From Pisolithus tinctorius (taxonomy: Eukaryota > Basidiomycota > Agaricomycetes > Boletales > Pisolithaceae): a stretch of DNA of 64,000 nt. Both the position numbers and the translations under genes were made by a program. The number at the start of each line of letters is the position of its first letter. Within the stretch, counting starts at the first letter, position 1. Below are positions 42,090 through 52,474 of the stretch, one piece after another. The notes beneath the pieces are model-generated. The model saw only the letters and a program-made list of their open reading frames with translations. It made no database searches and had not been told where the DNA came from. The DNA lies in the NCBI GenBank assembly GCA_024663395.1, contig JANFAH010000015.1, positions 248,001-312,000 on the forward strand, in the 5' to 3' direction.

Positions 42090-43620
42090 CGACTATACAA
42101 GAATCCAAAGCCACGAGGGAGGGGGGCAAGACAACGCCTCGTCGACGAAAAACAGTTGCTCGAGATGGCACGAAACAAGACACAATGGTAGAAGGGAATG
42201 CGACGAGCACAGCATGAAACGAACAGAGAGAGACCGCGACCCCAATCCTGAGATATCCATAAATCTGCCCAAAGGTACCCTCATCCACCAAAAACCAAAT
42301 GTAGCCATGAGTTCTGCAGCGACGACGATGGAAAAGGTACCATCCTGAAGCTGTTGAACAGTAGCATCAGGATCCAGAAAAGCGAGATATCCGTTCGAGA
42401 AACGGGCGAGATACTCGCAGTCGTCCTAAGGTGCCTGCAACAACAAAATGGCGCACATCTCCACAACGGCGGTAGCGAGCGTGATGTATGATATACCGTC
42501 AGAAAGCCCTCGACGAGTAGCACAAAGTCCCCGAAAAGCGAGAGGTCCGGAGGTGAAATGGGCAAGCTATCATGCATACAGTGTTGTTGACTGAGGAGGG
42601 AACACTGCAGACCAACGACGGACGCTCGGGACGTGGCGAAACTGCCAGTAACGATGGAGGGGAATGTAGCGAACACGCTGAAAAGGAGATGGAGGGAATC
42701 CGTCTACGCAGGCCTAAGATATTTGCAAAGTTGTCCGAAAGTGCCTCTAACCACGAAAACGAGCATATCTCGCCAATGTCTGCGCGGAATTTGACAAAAG
42801 AGGCGTCCCCGGAAAGGGCTGCACGAGGGGAACAGACTGCCAGAAAAGCGAGAGGAATGGTGCTCGAGTGCGCGAGATACGACGAGAAGACTTCGAGGGT
42901 GGGGAGAAGGGCTTGAGTTGCACAACAACGGCTGGGACGATCAACACGAAAGTCCGGGAGACGGTAGAGGATTCGCAGACGAACAGGGAGAACGAGGAAG
43001 TACGCCGATTGGACCAGCTGATCCCGAGTTATACGCGAAACTGGCTCGAAGCCCTCTGGATACGAAAATGCTGATATCTCGACAGCGGTTGCGCGGAATT
43101 TTACAAAGCAGGTGTCCCCAGGAAGGGCTCAGCGAGAGGGATGAACGACCTGAAAAGCGAGAGGAACGGCGCAGAACTGCGCAAGCTACCGCGGCATGAC
43201 CTCGAGGATGGCTTTCGCACAAAAACGCAAATATCTCTGGAGCTACTGGACCTATCAGAACATCCCAGATATCAACATGGAGCATTCGTCATGGACTACA
43301 TTCCCCCCAAAAAGCGAGAGGCGCGACGCGGAAACGAGCGAGATACGAGTACAGGACCCTGTGAATGGACCTATCCACAAAAACGCGAATATCTCCTGAA
43401 CGGCTGGGCGCATGCAAACGAACTTGGTACCGACAGAGAGCTGACGTCGAGTAGTACGAGTCTGCCAAAAAGCGAGAGGCACGGCGCAAAAACGAGCGAG
43501 ATACACGCTTGGTATGAGGGAGGTAGCATTTGTCTTGACGAGCAACGAGCGGTGTCGACGGTGGCCATGTCGACAGCGTGCCTTGCTGGAACTGTATCTG
43601 CGGATGGGAGGCATCGTGTA
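42090..43620 (-). repeat. Diverged tandem array of about 155-bp units
   Basis: A landmark AAAAGCGAGAGG or variant occurs near 42216, 42378, 42534, 42684, 42843, 42990, 43153, 43310 and 43468, a period of about 155 bp over nine or ten units. A second landmark, RATATCTC (often after AAAACGCG), keeps the same phase. As 155 is not a multiple of three, the frame changes with every unit, so the array is unlikely to be one coding repeat. It fills the space between gag and the 3' LTR. Confidence 0.8.
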
Positions 43621-43846
43621 GAGCGCAGGAAGGTGCTAGGTGCGATGCTACTTGGCGTTCTGCGGGGAACTCGAGTCTGGGGGGTAAAACAGTAAAACAC
43701 AGAACAAAAAGAAAAGAAAAACTAAACGTGTATAATGTACCGGAAACTTTGCATAACAACGTAGGTAGATCTGTACTAGATACTGCAAGATCCATAAGCA
43801 AAAAAAAGAAACGAAAAACATAACAGAACTTGTGTGACACGCGGCA

Positions 43847-45277
43847 TCAACGCGCTCTTCGAGAGCGCCGGGGCGCGCAACTGCGGCTGCGCGACCGCTT
43901 CGGCTTGGAGCAGGCGTGCGAATGTACTTTCCTCGAGTGTGAGCGCGAGGACGAGGATGAGGAAGAAGAAGGGAGTGAGCTGCTGGTCGAATATGAACAT
44001 GAGCGCCTTTGAGGGTGATACTGTTTCGAGCTGCGGGCATACGACTGGACCGGTATGAATTTATCTTTCGAATGCATGTACGAACCCATTCGAGTGCGTG
44101 AACGAGGACGCGAGGGCGATCGGCCTCGGCCACATGGCCACCTCGGCTGTGGCTGCGCGCGCGGTGAGCTACGAGAGCGCTTGGCTGACGAGCGACGAGA
44201 TGGAATGGCTGGCGGGTTGGGTACTGCTGCCTCGGGCTGGACAGTAGGTAGGGACTGAGGATACATGATGCTCGTTTGAGCGGGTACGCGCGCTGGTGCG
44301 TCGAACACGCTTCGAGAGGGTGCGGCTGTGGGTGAAAGCGAGCGAGCGGGCGATGAGCCCGTACAAACCCCATGCAGACAACTGCCGGGTTGGTTCGTCA
44401 GTGACGCCCAGTTGTCGAGACGGTCTCGAAGGGTCCGTCCAGCGACCTCGCGGGGAATTTCTTGGCCTGTAGGTAATACGACGTGTCCTTCAACCAGTAG
44501 ACACTTTCCCGCAGCCAAATATGACTTGAACGAATGGCAACCTGCCCGAATATGGCCCGAAAGTCCGCAGAAGAAGCAGAACGAGTACGAACGGCGGGGA
44601 GAGTGATTGTCTGAGGCGCGTGATGGCTGCGCGCGTGAACTGTCGACCTTGCTGCTCTTCCAGAGGCCGCCGCTCGACCTCAGGACCTCTTTAGCTGTAG
44701 ACATTAGACTGAGCACAGAATACTCTGATGCATCGTGGTGTTCGAGCACCTCTCGCCTGAACTCTGGAGGGAACCCATACTTGAACATACTGGCCAGGTG
44801 GGGCAACGGACCCAGTAGGTTCTCGAGAGATAACGAAATTCGACGGAAATTGCGATAATATTGCCCTAGGGATGACATTGAGACAACATCTGAACTCGCA
44901 AATCCAACCTTTAGGCTGGCAAGCTCGGCGGCATGACTTCGACTTGTTTCGTCCAATTCCGGGTACTGCTGAGTGATTTCTGAGGTAAAACGAGCCCAAT
45001 CTCCTTTGCTACTACTGACGAAGTGGGACCAGAGGTCCGCCGACTCGAAAGGCGCATACTTGAGAGCAAATCTGATTCGCTCGGGTCCGTCTGAGAGGCC
45101 GAATCCATCACAGAAGTTGATTATGTCATCAAAATAGCTTCGAAGGTCCTCGGGGCGCCCAGAGAAGCTCGGTGCTTCGGGCGAGCCTCGGCACGGAATT
45201 TTGAGGCCGAGCATGATGTCAGGGGGGAATACGAGTGCGAGTGCTTGATAAGTGAGTGCGCGTGAGTGGGAAAACAC
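43847..45277 (-). CDS. gag: Gag of the non-autonomous LTR element, with Arg/Ser-rich tail
   Basis: An open frame of 476 residues. From an inner ATG at 45214 (MLGLKIPCRG...) it would be 455, and that start is plausible. It has a capsid-like helical region (FDDIINFCDGFGLSDGPERIRFALKYAP, WARFTSEITQQYPELDE, LGQYYRNFRRISLSL, FKYGFPPEFRREVLEHH), then a CCHC knuckle CFFCGLSGHIRAGC (C-X2-C-X4-H-X4-C), followed by the module YLAAGKCLLVEGHVVLPTGQEIPR. The C-terminal 120 residues are strongly Arg/Ser-rich, like RS domains. A similar knuckle-plus-module layout is recognisable in the gag of the second gypsy lineage (62.9-63.2 kb), which may mobilise this element. No stop interrupts it. Confidence 0.88.
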   Translation of the reverse strand: MFSHSRALTYQALALVFPPDIMLGLKIPCRGSPEAPSFSGRPEDLRSYFDDIINFCDGFGLSDGPERIRFALKYAPFESADLWSHFVSSSKGDWARFTSEITQQYPELDETSRSHAAELASLKVGFASSDVVSMSSLGQYYRNFRRISLSLENLLGPLPHLASMFKYGFPPEFRREVLEHHDASEYSVLSLMSTAKEVLRSSGGLWKSSKVDSSRAQPSRASDNHSPRRSYSFCFFCGLSGHIRAGCHSFKSYLAAGKCLLVEGHVVLPTGQEIPREVAGRTLRDRLDNWASLTNQPGSCLHGVCTGSSPARSLSPTAAPSRSVFDAPARVPAQTSIMYPQSLPTVQPEAAVPNPPAIPSRRSSAKRSRSSPRAQPQPRWPCGRGRSPSRPRSRTRMGSYMHSKDKFIPVQSYARSSKQYHPQRRSCSYSTSSSLPSSSSSSSSRSHSRKVHSHACSKPKRSRSRSCAPRRSRRAR

Positions 45278-45420
45278 AAAAATGCGAGTGAAGTGACTGT
45301 GAAAATGAGACTGAAGGGCAAATTCTGCTAAACCAAGCCTGAAAATTGAGAAAACAAAGCTGGAGACTGCAAAATAAAATCTGGGAAGGTTTGGATGGTT
45401 GCCAGGCTAAGACAGAAGCC

Positions 45421-45437
45421 CCTCGCGGTGGGCTCCA
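45421..45437 (-). promoter_or_regulatory. tRNA-type primer-binding site of the gag-only element
   Basis: On the minus strand, two bases after the 5' LTR, the sequence reads TGGAGCCCACCGCGAGG. It starts with TGG, the complement of the tRNA CCA end. The matching tRNA was not identified. Confidence 0.6.
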
Positions 45438-45439
45438 GT

Positions 45440-45787
45440 TGTAGGAAAGTGATTTAAGAGGATGTGTGAGGGGAATGATGAGATCTGAGGGGAATGAGTA
45501 GGCCAAAAGGGGCTTCTATAGCCTAGCAAGATCCTGGTAGTCGTCTGAAGGCTTCTGAGGCTGTCTGGGTGCAGGGAAACGACCTGCTCGAACTCGTCTC
45601 TCGTCTCGGGGTAACTCGTCTATTGTTTTAGAAAAAACTAACTACATCCAGTACTAGGTAGTGCTGACTAAGCAACCAAAATGTGAAACTCTTAAGTACC
45701 ACTAGCAGAAAAAACACCTAGAATCAAAACTAAATAAAATGAACAAAATAAAACAATTCCCCTAGTAGGGAAATTACATTCCCTACA
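45440..45787 (-). repeat. 5' LTR of the gag-only element
   Basis: 348 bp. Relative to the other LTR it has 19 extra bases (GATGAGATCTGAGGGGAAT), which make a partial direct repeat of the neighbouring GAGGGGAATGA. Confidence 0.88.
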
Positions 45788-46041
45788 CCAGGTGACCCAG
45801 ACATGGACCTGGGAGGACCAGGGTGGAGTAGCACATGACTTGGAGGCTGAAATGGACCGGAGATAGGGGTAAAACATCGGACTTGAGTTGTTTAAGCCAG
45901 AGTTGGGTTTCTTAGGCTGGAGTTGGGTTTCTTAGGCCAGAGCTAGGTTTTCTAGGCTGGACTAGGACTGGACTTGACTGGAGTTAGGGGCTAGGTGTCT
46001 GGACTGGACTGGGATTGAGTCTGAGAGTCATGGATATGACA

Positions 46042-46704
46042 AAGAGTGGGTACCAGCCTGAGCTATGACTGCATACAGTCCAAGGTTTTTCTCTGAAAGC
46101 TTCTTGGAAGGCTGGGTTGACCAGAAGTATTTGGCTTTGACATACACCTGATCACTGACCTTGAAGTCCAGAGCCAGCATGCATTTAGCATTGGCCAGAC
46201 CTTGGTATCATTGTTGAGCAAGGGTCATCTCCTCACATAGGTATTGATGCAGTGAGTCTAAGTCAACCACATGATCACAAGCCTGAGCAGAGGTAAGGTT
46301 GCACTCTGGGTATGCTGAGATGTTAGGGTGGTAGCCCTTATTAGCAAAGAATGGAGAGACACCGGTAGTGGCACTAGGGGCATTGTTGTAAGCAAACTTG
46401 GCCAAAGGTAAGAGGTCAGCCCAGTTGTCCTGTTGATAGTTACAGTAGACTCAGAGATACTGTTCCAGTGTCTGATTAGTCTGCTTGGTCTGGCCATCAC
46501 CCTCAGGGTGGTAGCCTGAGGTGAAGTGTAAGCACATATCTAAGGCCTTACCAAGTGACTGGAAGAAGTGAGACATGAACTCCAAGCCTCAGTCTAAGGT
46601 TACATGGGCCAGCACTCTGTGCTTTGAAAAGACATGAAGTAGGAAGAGTTTGGCAAGTTCTGGGGCCATGATGGTGTTGTGGGTGGGGATGAAGATGGCA
46701 GTGT
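46042..46704 (-). pseudogene. Copy C pol, integrase part
   Basis: Minus-strand reading gives integrase core remnants: IFIPTHNTIMAPELAKLFLLHVFSKH, then the degraded second Asp region, QTLEQYL.VYCNYQQDNW, KFAYNNAPSATTGVSPFFANKGYHPN and the linker. Stops and frameshifts are present. At 46704 it is cut by the LTR of the second gypsy lineage; the remaining upstream part of copy C is not in the window. Confidence 0.88.
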
Positions 46705-47773
46705 GGTGTAGGAAAAGTCCAAGTAGCTGTATAATACAAGCTAGATGGCTTAGATAACAACAATAAAAAAATGAAGGGAATGAATTGCTTGTCCCAAGGG
46801 ATTCTGGACTGCCAAGACTAGAAGGTGAGACCCAGCACTTTGTAGTGGTAGCAATTTGTGACATGCATGGCATGGTCCATGGAGTTGTTCTGGTGATGCA
46901 AGCAGTGTGAGTGGTGTGCATAGTTTGTGCACAGTGGTATGCAAAACATGCAGTGTAGATAAAGTGGAAAAGAAACTCATGGTGACCTTCTGAGTGCCAA
47001 AAGGTATCATTCTGTACCTAAGTAAAGGGCTTTATAGTCTGGGCAAACCCAGAACCTAAGTAAGACAGGGTACAAGTAAAGGAAAGCTGTGTGACAGCAT
47101 GTAAATACAAGACAAGCTGAAACAGAGGCCAAGGGTATACTACTAGTGTAAAGGGAACAGAGACCATGGTAAAGGAAAAGAGTCTGAAGAAAGGATGCAA
47201 CCAGGACAAAGTGGCCATGGGTATAGCATGGCATGAGTGGGAGCAAGGGTGTGGGAAGGTAGCAAGGTAGGTGGGAAGGCAGTGCATGAACAGCAGTGGA
47301 TGCAAGTGGTTGTGAAGTATGCATTTACCCTCAGGTGACTGGGCTTCAAGACCAGGTGACAGGGGCTAAGTCCAGGTGGCCAGAATCAAGGCCAGAAGAC
47401 AGGGGTCAAGTCTGGTTGGACCAGAGTTAAGGCCAGAGGTTAGGGGCCAAGTCTGGAGGACCAGACTTAAGGCCAGGAGTGCAGGAACAAGACCAGTAGC
47501 ATGGGAAACCAACCAGTCTTGGGGTGCTCACAGGGGGAAGCCAGTCCAGGGTTGGATCTACCTCCCTTGGTCTCAGCTTATGTGCTGTATCCTTATGCAA
47601 GCTGGGGAGAGGTCCAGGACAGGGACTGGGGATAGCTTAAGGCTTGGCCTTAGCTATAGAGTAGACTCAGAGTGTAGGACAGGACTGAGGGTAATACTAA
47701 GTTGAGGGTAAGACTTAGTTGATATTCTGACTGAGGGTGCTATGAAGTATGTACAGGGGTTAAATACATGAGG

Positions 47774-49640
47774 CCAGTGTCACACACCAAAGGTGTTGTG
47801 GACATGGTTACAGCTGACTCTGCCTAACTCATCAACAAGTTGTGCATAATGCCTGTGCATGCAGATGAAGACTAAAGGCCTCATGTGTAGAAAGACTGCT
47901 GGATGTTAACAGTCATCCTTCACACAAGAATGAGTTGTCAGTGCTAGAGAGAAAAGAGGAAGTGAGTTAAGCACACATTAAAAGTTTTTAGTGCCCGTGT
48001 ATGGCATTCTGGTTTTCATCATATCTCCACCATTTCCAAAGATATCGACTCCATTCTCACACTCGCTCAAAGTGCTCAGCCACGCCATCCTGCCTTCCAA
48101 ATTTGGAGAGGATCCTTGTACCCTACGCATTTCTATGGCACTCCAACCATCAGATGCTCATTTTGCTAAGTCCATCAGATATGGCCACCTCTTCATTGAT
48201 CATCTCACTTGTCTCATTTGCCAGAGACAGTGGCTATGTATATCTGCCAGGTGTTCCCACCAGCTTCTGTCCTGCAGCCCCCTGGTTCATTCCCTTGCTG
48301 TCAGCCCTGTCCCATCCCATGCAGCTTGGTCAGCATGTTCTTCTTGTCAGTATGACTTCCAGAAGGACATTCTTTGGTCACCTCAGGTCTGTCACTCAGT
48401 CACAAAGGTCTTATGTGGTCGTTTTGGTCTCCCCACTTGATGAAGCATATGGATCATTCCTCCCTGCACCCTGCACTGTCTTTGTTCCAATCTCGTCCAT
48501 CATTCTCCCCACATTGTGACAGCTGCAGTATAATCTACTGTCCTCTAGCCTCCCTGATCGCATTCATGACAAGTACGATGTGCATCTTGCCTTTTTACTG
48601 CAAGGCCCAGCAGAAGATGTCCCCCCTTCTCCCTCTCCTCCATCAGAGCCCTGTTCATGAAATATTTATTGACTTCACTGAGAGGATGAGTAGGTGGGGG
48701 ACACAATCACCTATGCTCCCATTACTCCACAGACCCCCAATGCCCTAGCCTTTTGACACCTGACTCATGCTGTCCTTTTCTGGAATTAATACTTCCCCAT
48801 CTGGAAACACTGTCTATCTGTTATCCAATCTGTTGGTCCAGTCATGTCTCTGCCGAGATCTGACTTGCATCGCCACCCCCTAATGTGATATCAGTGTGCT
48901 TACCCAGTTTCTGACTCTATTTGACTCATACTGTGATATTTTGACTGTCCTTGACTCATTTATTTCCAATACTTACCAATTCTTCTATGCTTGCTTACTT
49001 TCTGTTTCTCACTTACTCATCATAATTACTCAGTCCTTACTTATTACTTACCAAGTGTTTGTGCCTTGTTTGTAACAAGCTGTGCTCTCCCCCACAGTAT
49101 ATACACCCCATGTACTTAGCTACCCAAAGAGCAATCAGAAGCAGTCCAGAAGTCACTCAGCAGTCAGTTCAGTGCCTATCTTGTCATCAATGGTTGAGGC
49201 TCATTCGGAAGAGTCTATCTGTCTTCATTCATATCATTGGTAGTTGAGGCTCTACAAAGGGGTCTATCTACCTCCATCATTTATCTGAAGCTTTATCCCC
49301 ACTTAGTCAGCAGTCCTGCTTAGTCATCCATCCACTCCTGCGTAACTCATCAATGACTTGTGCCAGGAGCATGTTGTATCAAAGTCCATCATTCCAGAAG
49401 TCCTTTTGGCTGAACACCTTCACTCTGTTCAGCATCCCCCATTCAATCATCATCCATTCATCTTCTCCTGCATAACTCATTGATGACTTGTGCCAGGAGC
49501 ACCTCCACTTGAAGTCTCCCCCACTTTAGGTTTCTCTGCACTCCAGGTTCCATGGAGGCAAACCACCACTCGCTTTCATTTGTCTTTGGTGTTGGATTTG
49601 TTTGGTTTATACCAGCTTTCCACACTTTGACTCACACTGG
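47774..49640 (+). mobile_element. 1.86-kb dispersed repeat, copy 2
   Basis: CCAGTGTCACACACC at the left and GACTCACACTGG at the right. In this orientation the conserved ORF (48001) precedes a TATATA box near 49099. The uninterrupted target can be read from 39620-39640. Only CTGG, not a clear duplication, is shared. Confidence 0.82.
48001..48660 (+). pseudogene. Conserved ORF of the 1.86-kb repeat, copy 2
   Basis: Open for 172 residues (48001-48519), then a TGA in LPTL*QLQYNLLSSS. The frame stays readable beyond it to the Pro/Ser-rich tail near 48660. It aligns with the ORFs at 40823-41467 and 60094-60645. I know of no domain that matches. Confidence 0.5.
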
Positions 49641-50394
49641 TCCAGAGGAATATGAAGCTGGATTTGTGAATAAGCTATTAGCAAGATGATTAGCAAGAGT
49701 GAGGATAGCCACAGTGGCTGTGCCAAGGCTAATAGCTAAAGTCTGGGTGACCAGCATACTGGAGTCAGACACAGGTTTTGTAGAGTAAGCAACAGTCAGA
49801 CAAAAGGACTAGACTAAATATAGTGCAAACATGGGAAAACAGACCAGAGTTATGTCCAGGTGACCTGGACATAGACCTGGGAGGACTGGGGTGGAGCAGC
49901 ACAAGGCTGGGAGGCCAAAGTTGACCGGAGATAGGGGTAAAACACCGGACTTGGGTTATTTAGGCCAGAGTTGGGTTTCCTAGGCCTGGGATTGGGTTTT
50001 CTAGGCTGGACTAGGACCAGACTTGACTGGAGATAGGGGCTATGGGTCCAGACTGGACCAGGATTGAGTCCAAGAGTCATGGATATGACAGTGGTGAGGG
50101 AACATAATGATGATCACAGAACAGTAGATGATAGGGGTTTATGTGTCCAAGGAATGCAGATTCCTTACACCTGCAGGGGACTTAGATGCTGACTGTCCCT
50201 GGTCAGCCACATGGTGCAGAGGACATAAATAGCTTTGCTGCATGGTGATGGTGAAGGTGTGGTGCTGAGGATTCAAGAACACCAGTGAGTTCCACATAGA
50301 AGCAAAGGAAGCATGGAGCTGAGGAATGCAAGAAGACCATTGAATGCTGTGTATAGGCATCCAAACCGATGACATAAGCACCTTGTGGCCACTA

Positions 50395-50480
50395 AGTATA
50401 TATTTGTTAGTGTGTGGCTCAAACCTTTACATCATTCTGTTTCTTTCCCCCCTTCCATCCATCTTCTCTTGTACTCTCAT
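50395..50480 (+). promoter_or_regulatory. TATA box and pyrimidine tract upstream of the accessory gene
   Basis: GTATATATTTG near 50396-50406, followed by a C/T-rich run (TTTCTTTCCCCCCTTCC and on) up to the ATG at 50481. This is a usual fungal core promoter layout and points to independent transcription of the accessory gene. Confidence 0.6.
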
Positions 50481-51593
50481 CATGGCTGCCAACCATGCCC
50501 CTCATCTCTCCCAACTCATATGCGCAGCTACTCCTGACCCAATTGAAGTAGAGAAGGCCACACTGAGGGAGAAGTTCATCACTGCATCTGCAGCACTGGT
50601 GGCAGAGGCGAAGTGTATGCTGGATGACAGGGATGACTTGTGGGAGGAGAAGGTGATGTGGATGCAATGGTGGGAGAAGTGAATGGTAAGTGTGCAGTTT
50701 AATTGCAACTTGCAGCATTGACCATTCCCTAGGGCAAAGTGTTCCCCCTTGCCAAGTGCAGCAGAGAGCTTGATGTTGACATGAGGATAGATGTGGCAGA
50801 TGGGCCAGTAATAGCAGAAGTGGATGAGGCATACAAATGGTGGGTGAGTGAAGAGATCACACAGCACAAGACCAACAAGGACATGTGAATGGAAGAGGAG
50901 GCTTCACAGGGCATCAAGGGGCAGGGGACAAGTGCTGCTGTGCCAGTTGTGATGGAGAGGATGTCGCATGTGGAGGTCCTGCAGCCAGCTTGCAAGGTAA
51001 GTACCCACACTTGCATGGTGTAGTGTTATTGACACTGTGACCACACAGTGATCTTGACAGATGATTGCTGAGAGCATTGATGATGGGAAGCCCAAGGTAT
51101 CCATCCCCCCAGGGTCAGTTCTGCATGTGGTGCCCTGCATGCAGTGCACCATCAAGGGAATGCCATGCATTGGGCTGAGTGGCAAGACATGCGATGCATG
51201 CATGAAGATGAAGCAGGGCTGTGAGAAGTCCAGCAAGGGGGCAGGAAAAAGGGCACAGGCTGGTGCATCAGTAGTTGAGTAGCGAAGCTGTCCCGATATG
51301 TTTGAGGCTAACCTGCTGCAGCATGCATTACCAAGGCCCCAAAGGCTGGTCCATCCAAGTGGGCTCATGACAATGACAATGACAATGACATCATGGAAGT
51401 GGTTGAGGGCAAGACCTGCAGGAAGGACAAGGCACCAGTGTGTGGTGGATTCAATGGTAAGACCACTGCAGATATCTCACAAGCCCTTGGGATGGTCAGG
51501 GCCGAGGCCATGGCTGTGCATGCAGCCAACCTTCATCTTCAGGTTCGCATTGAGCAGCTGTCAGAGGCCCTGGCAAAGCTGGGAGTAGAGTAA
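50481..51593 (+). pseudogene. Zinc-cluster-like accessory gene beside the second gypsy lineage
   Basis: ATG at 50481 (MAANHAPHLSQLI...). Probable introns are 50686-50732 (47 bp) and 50996-51060, both with GTAAGT donors and AG acceptors; a third near 51279-51321 is uncertain. Exon 3 encodes C-X2-C-X6-C-X7-C-X2-C-X6-C (VPCMQCTIKGMPC ... KTCDACMKMKQGC), within the Zn2Cys6 spacing range. The last frame (51393-51593) is helical (MVRAEAMAVHAANLHLQVRIEQLSEALAKLG). A TGA in exon 1 (50680) probably came from CGA. It lies antisense to the gypsy coding strand, between integrase and the 3' LTR, mirroring copies A to D although the proteins share little beyond the Cys motif. Confidence 0.65.
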
Positions 51594-51599
51594 ACAATT

Positions 51600-52310
51600 G
51601 CACTGTATGCAGATCCCCTTCTGTATTATACCCTGCATTGCTGTCATCCCATGTGTTATGTGCAGAAATACATTATGTCTTTTCTCATCCCACATGCTTG
51701 CAACATAAGGCATTGCGAATGACCTCTGTCTGCTTAGCAAGGAACTGGCCCAGGGTTGGCTACAGTATCACAGAGTGTGTGGGGTACTGCCAGACTTGTC
51801 TTCTTTGTGTGGCTTTTGACTACTCTCAGCAGCAAGTCCTCATGGTATGGTTTTGACAGTAGGATGTGATGATTTCTTGAAGGGTGAACAAAGGGATGGT
51901 TTATTGGGTAACTGGGACAGTCTTTGGATATTAATTGTAAGGAGATGGAGAATAAACTGAAAGGAAAAAGGATCAAGGGGTGCATGCTGACTGTGCAATT
52001 GAAGAGGGAATGTGCGGCTTAGTTGCAAGTATCTGCAGTATAGGGCAGCCAAGGATGGCATCAGTGAAACTAGTAAGAGAGATAGGAGAAACATTGTTTT
52101 AGCTATATACTTATTTGGTGTTTTGTTATCTTTCTGGACAGTTTTGGACTTTTTGTTAGCAGTTTTTATGTTTTTTGAGTGAGGACTAGCTATCAGCAGA
52201 ATCACCAGACAAAACCCAGGGTGGAACAGAGGTCTCCAGACAAAACCTGGGGTAAAACAGATAAGGAGAAACAAACTATGTTTGGTATCAAGTGGTATGC
52301 AGGGGACTTT
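51600..52310. other. Spacer with possible LTR relic
   Basis: No gene. Near 52297 the phrase TGCAGGGGACTTTGAACACT precedes GACTGTCCCCAGTCAGC, repeating the phrase found beside the LTR at 50171-50207. The spacer at 51855-52296 could therefore be a diverged second LTR. Two imperfect copies of a CCAGACAAAACC unit lie near 52207-52250. Confidence 0.45.
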
Positions 52311-52474
52311 GAACACTGACTGTCCCCAGTCAGCATGGGAGAAGGAATGAGTGTAGCAAAAGAAGCTGCAGAGAGGCAGGTGAAGCTGTGGAAGGAGGTA
52401 TGGGTATCATGGGAGAAGAGGGTACAGAGGGGGGGCATGATGGACAGACTGTGGATACTGGAAAGGGCAGATAG

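Larger units (their letters stand above)
41710..45787 (-). mobile_element. Gag-only (non-autonomous) LTR retrotransposon
   Basis: LTRs at 41710-42038 (329 bp) and 45440-45787 (348 bp) start TGTAGGAAA and end TTCCCTACA. They are nearly identical except for about six substitutions and a 19-bp insertion in the right LTR. The internal 3.4 kb encodes one Gag on the minus strand and a tandem repeat array, but no protease, RT or integrase, so the element must rely on another element's enzymes. It is CpG-rich, unlike its surroundings, so it is younger or unmethylated. Flanks are ACCGG (left) and CCAGG (right), only an imperfect duplication. Confidence 0.9.
39183..46041 (-). mobile_element. Solo LTR of a third family (about 920 bp), itself interrupted
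   Basis: Starts TGTTAAGTACAGG and ends GGATATGACA, with the 5-bp duplication AAGAG (39178-39182 and 46042-46046) in copy C integrase sequence. LTR sequence is present at 39183-39848 and 45788-46041 (about 920 bp together). On the minus strand a TATTTAAC box lies about 33 nt before CAGTCAGAATATCAACTTAG. The gap between the halves holds a 1.86-kb repeat and a gag-only LTR element. A second copy is at 47311-50090. Confidence 0.88.
47311..50090 (-). mobile_element. Solo LTR of the third family, second copy
   Basis: Starts TGTGAAGTATGC and ends GGATATGACA, with duplication GTGGT (47306-47310 and 50091-50095). The two LTR parts, 47311-47773 and 49641-50090, align with 39183-39848 and 45788-46041. 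A 1.86-kb repeat interrupts it at a site that in the other copy reads GAGGCTGGTCCAGAG. Confidence 0.88.
46705..50169 (-). mobile_element. 3' LTR of the second gypsy lineage, interrupted
   Basis: Starts TGTAGGAAAAGTCC (46705) and ends GATTCCTTACA (50169), the same terminal style as the gag-only element. LTR sequence is at 46705-47310 and 50096-50169 (about 680 bp). A solo LTR of the third family with duplication GTGGT sits inside. The copy C sequence just left is TGTGG, the expected target duplication. Its partner would lie beyond base 64000. Confidence 0.75.

Noticed and set aside
42090..43695. Repeated peptide motif (SRFSG...GHLLC.IPR) on the minus strand of the 155-bp array
   Set aside because: The period of about 155 is not a multiple of three, so the peptide changes frame in each unit and no long ORF spans the array.
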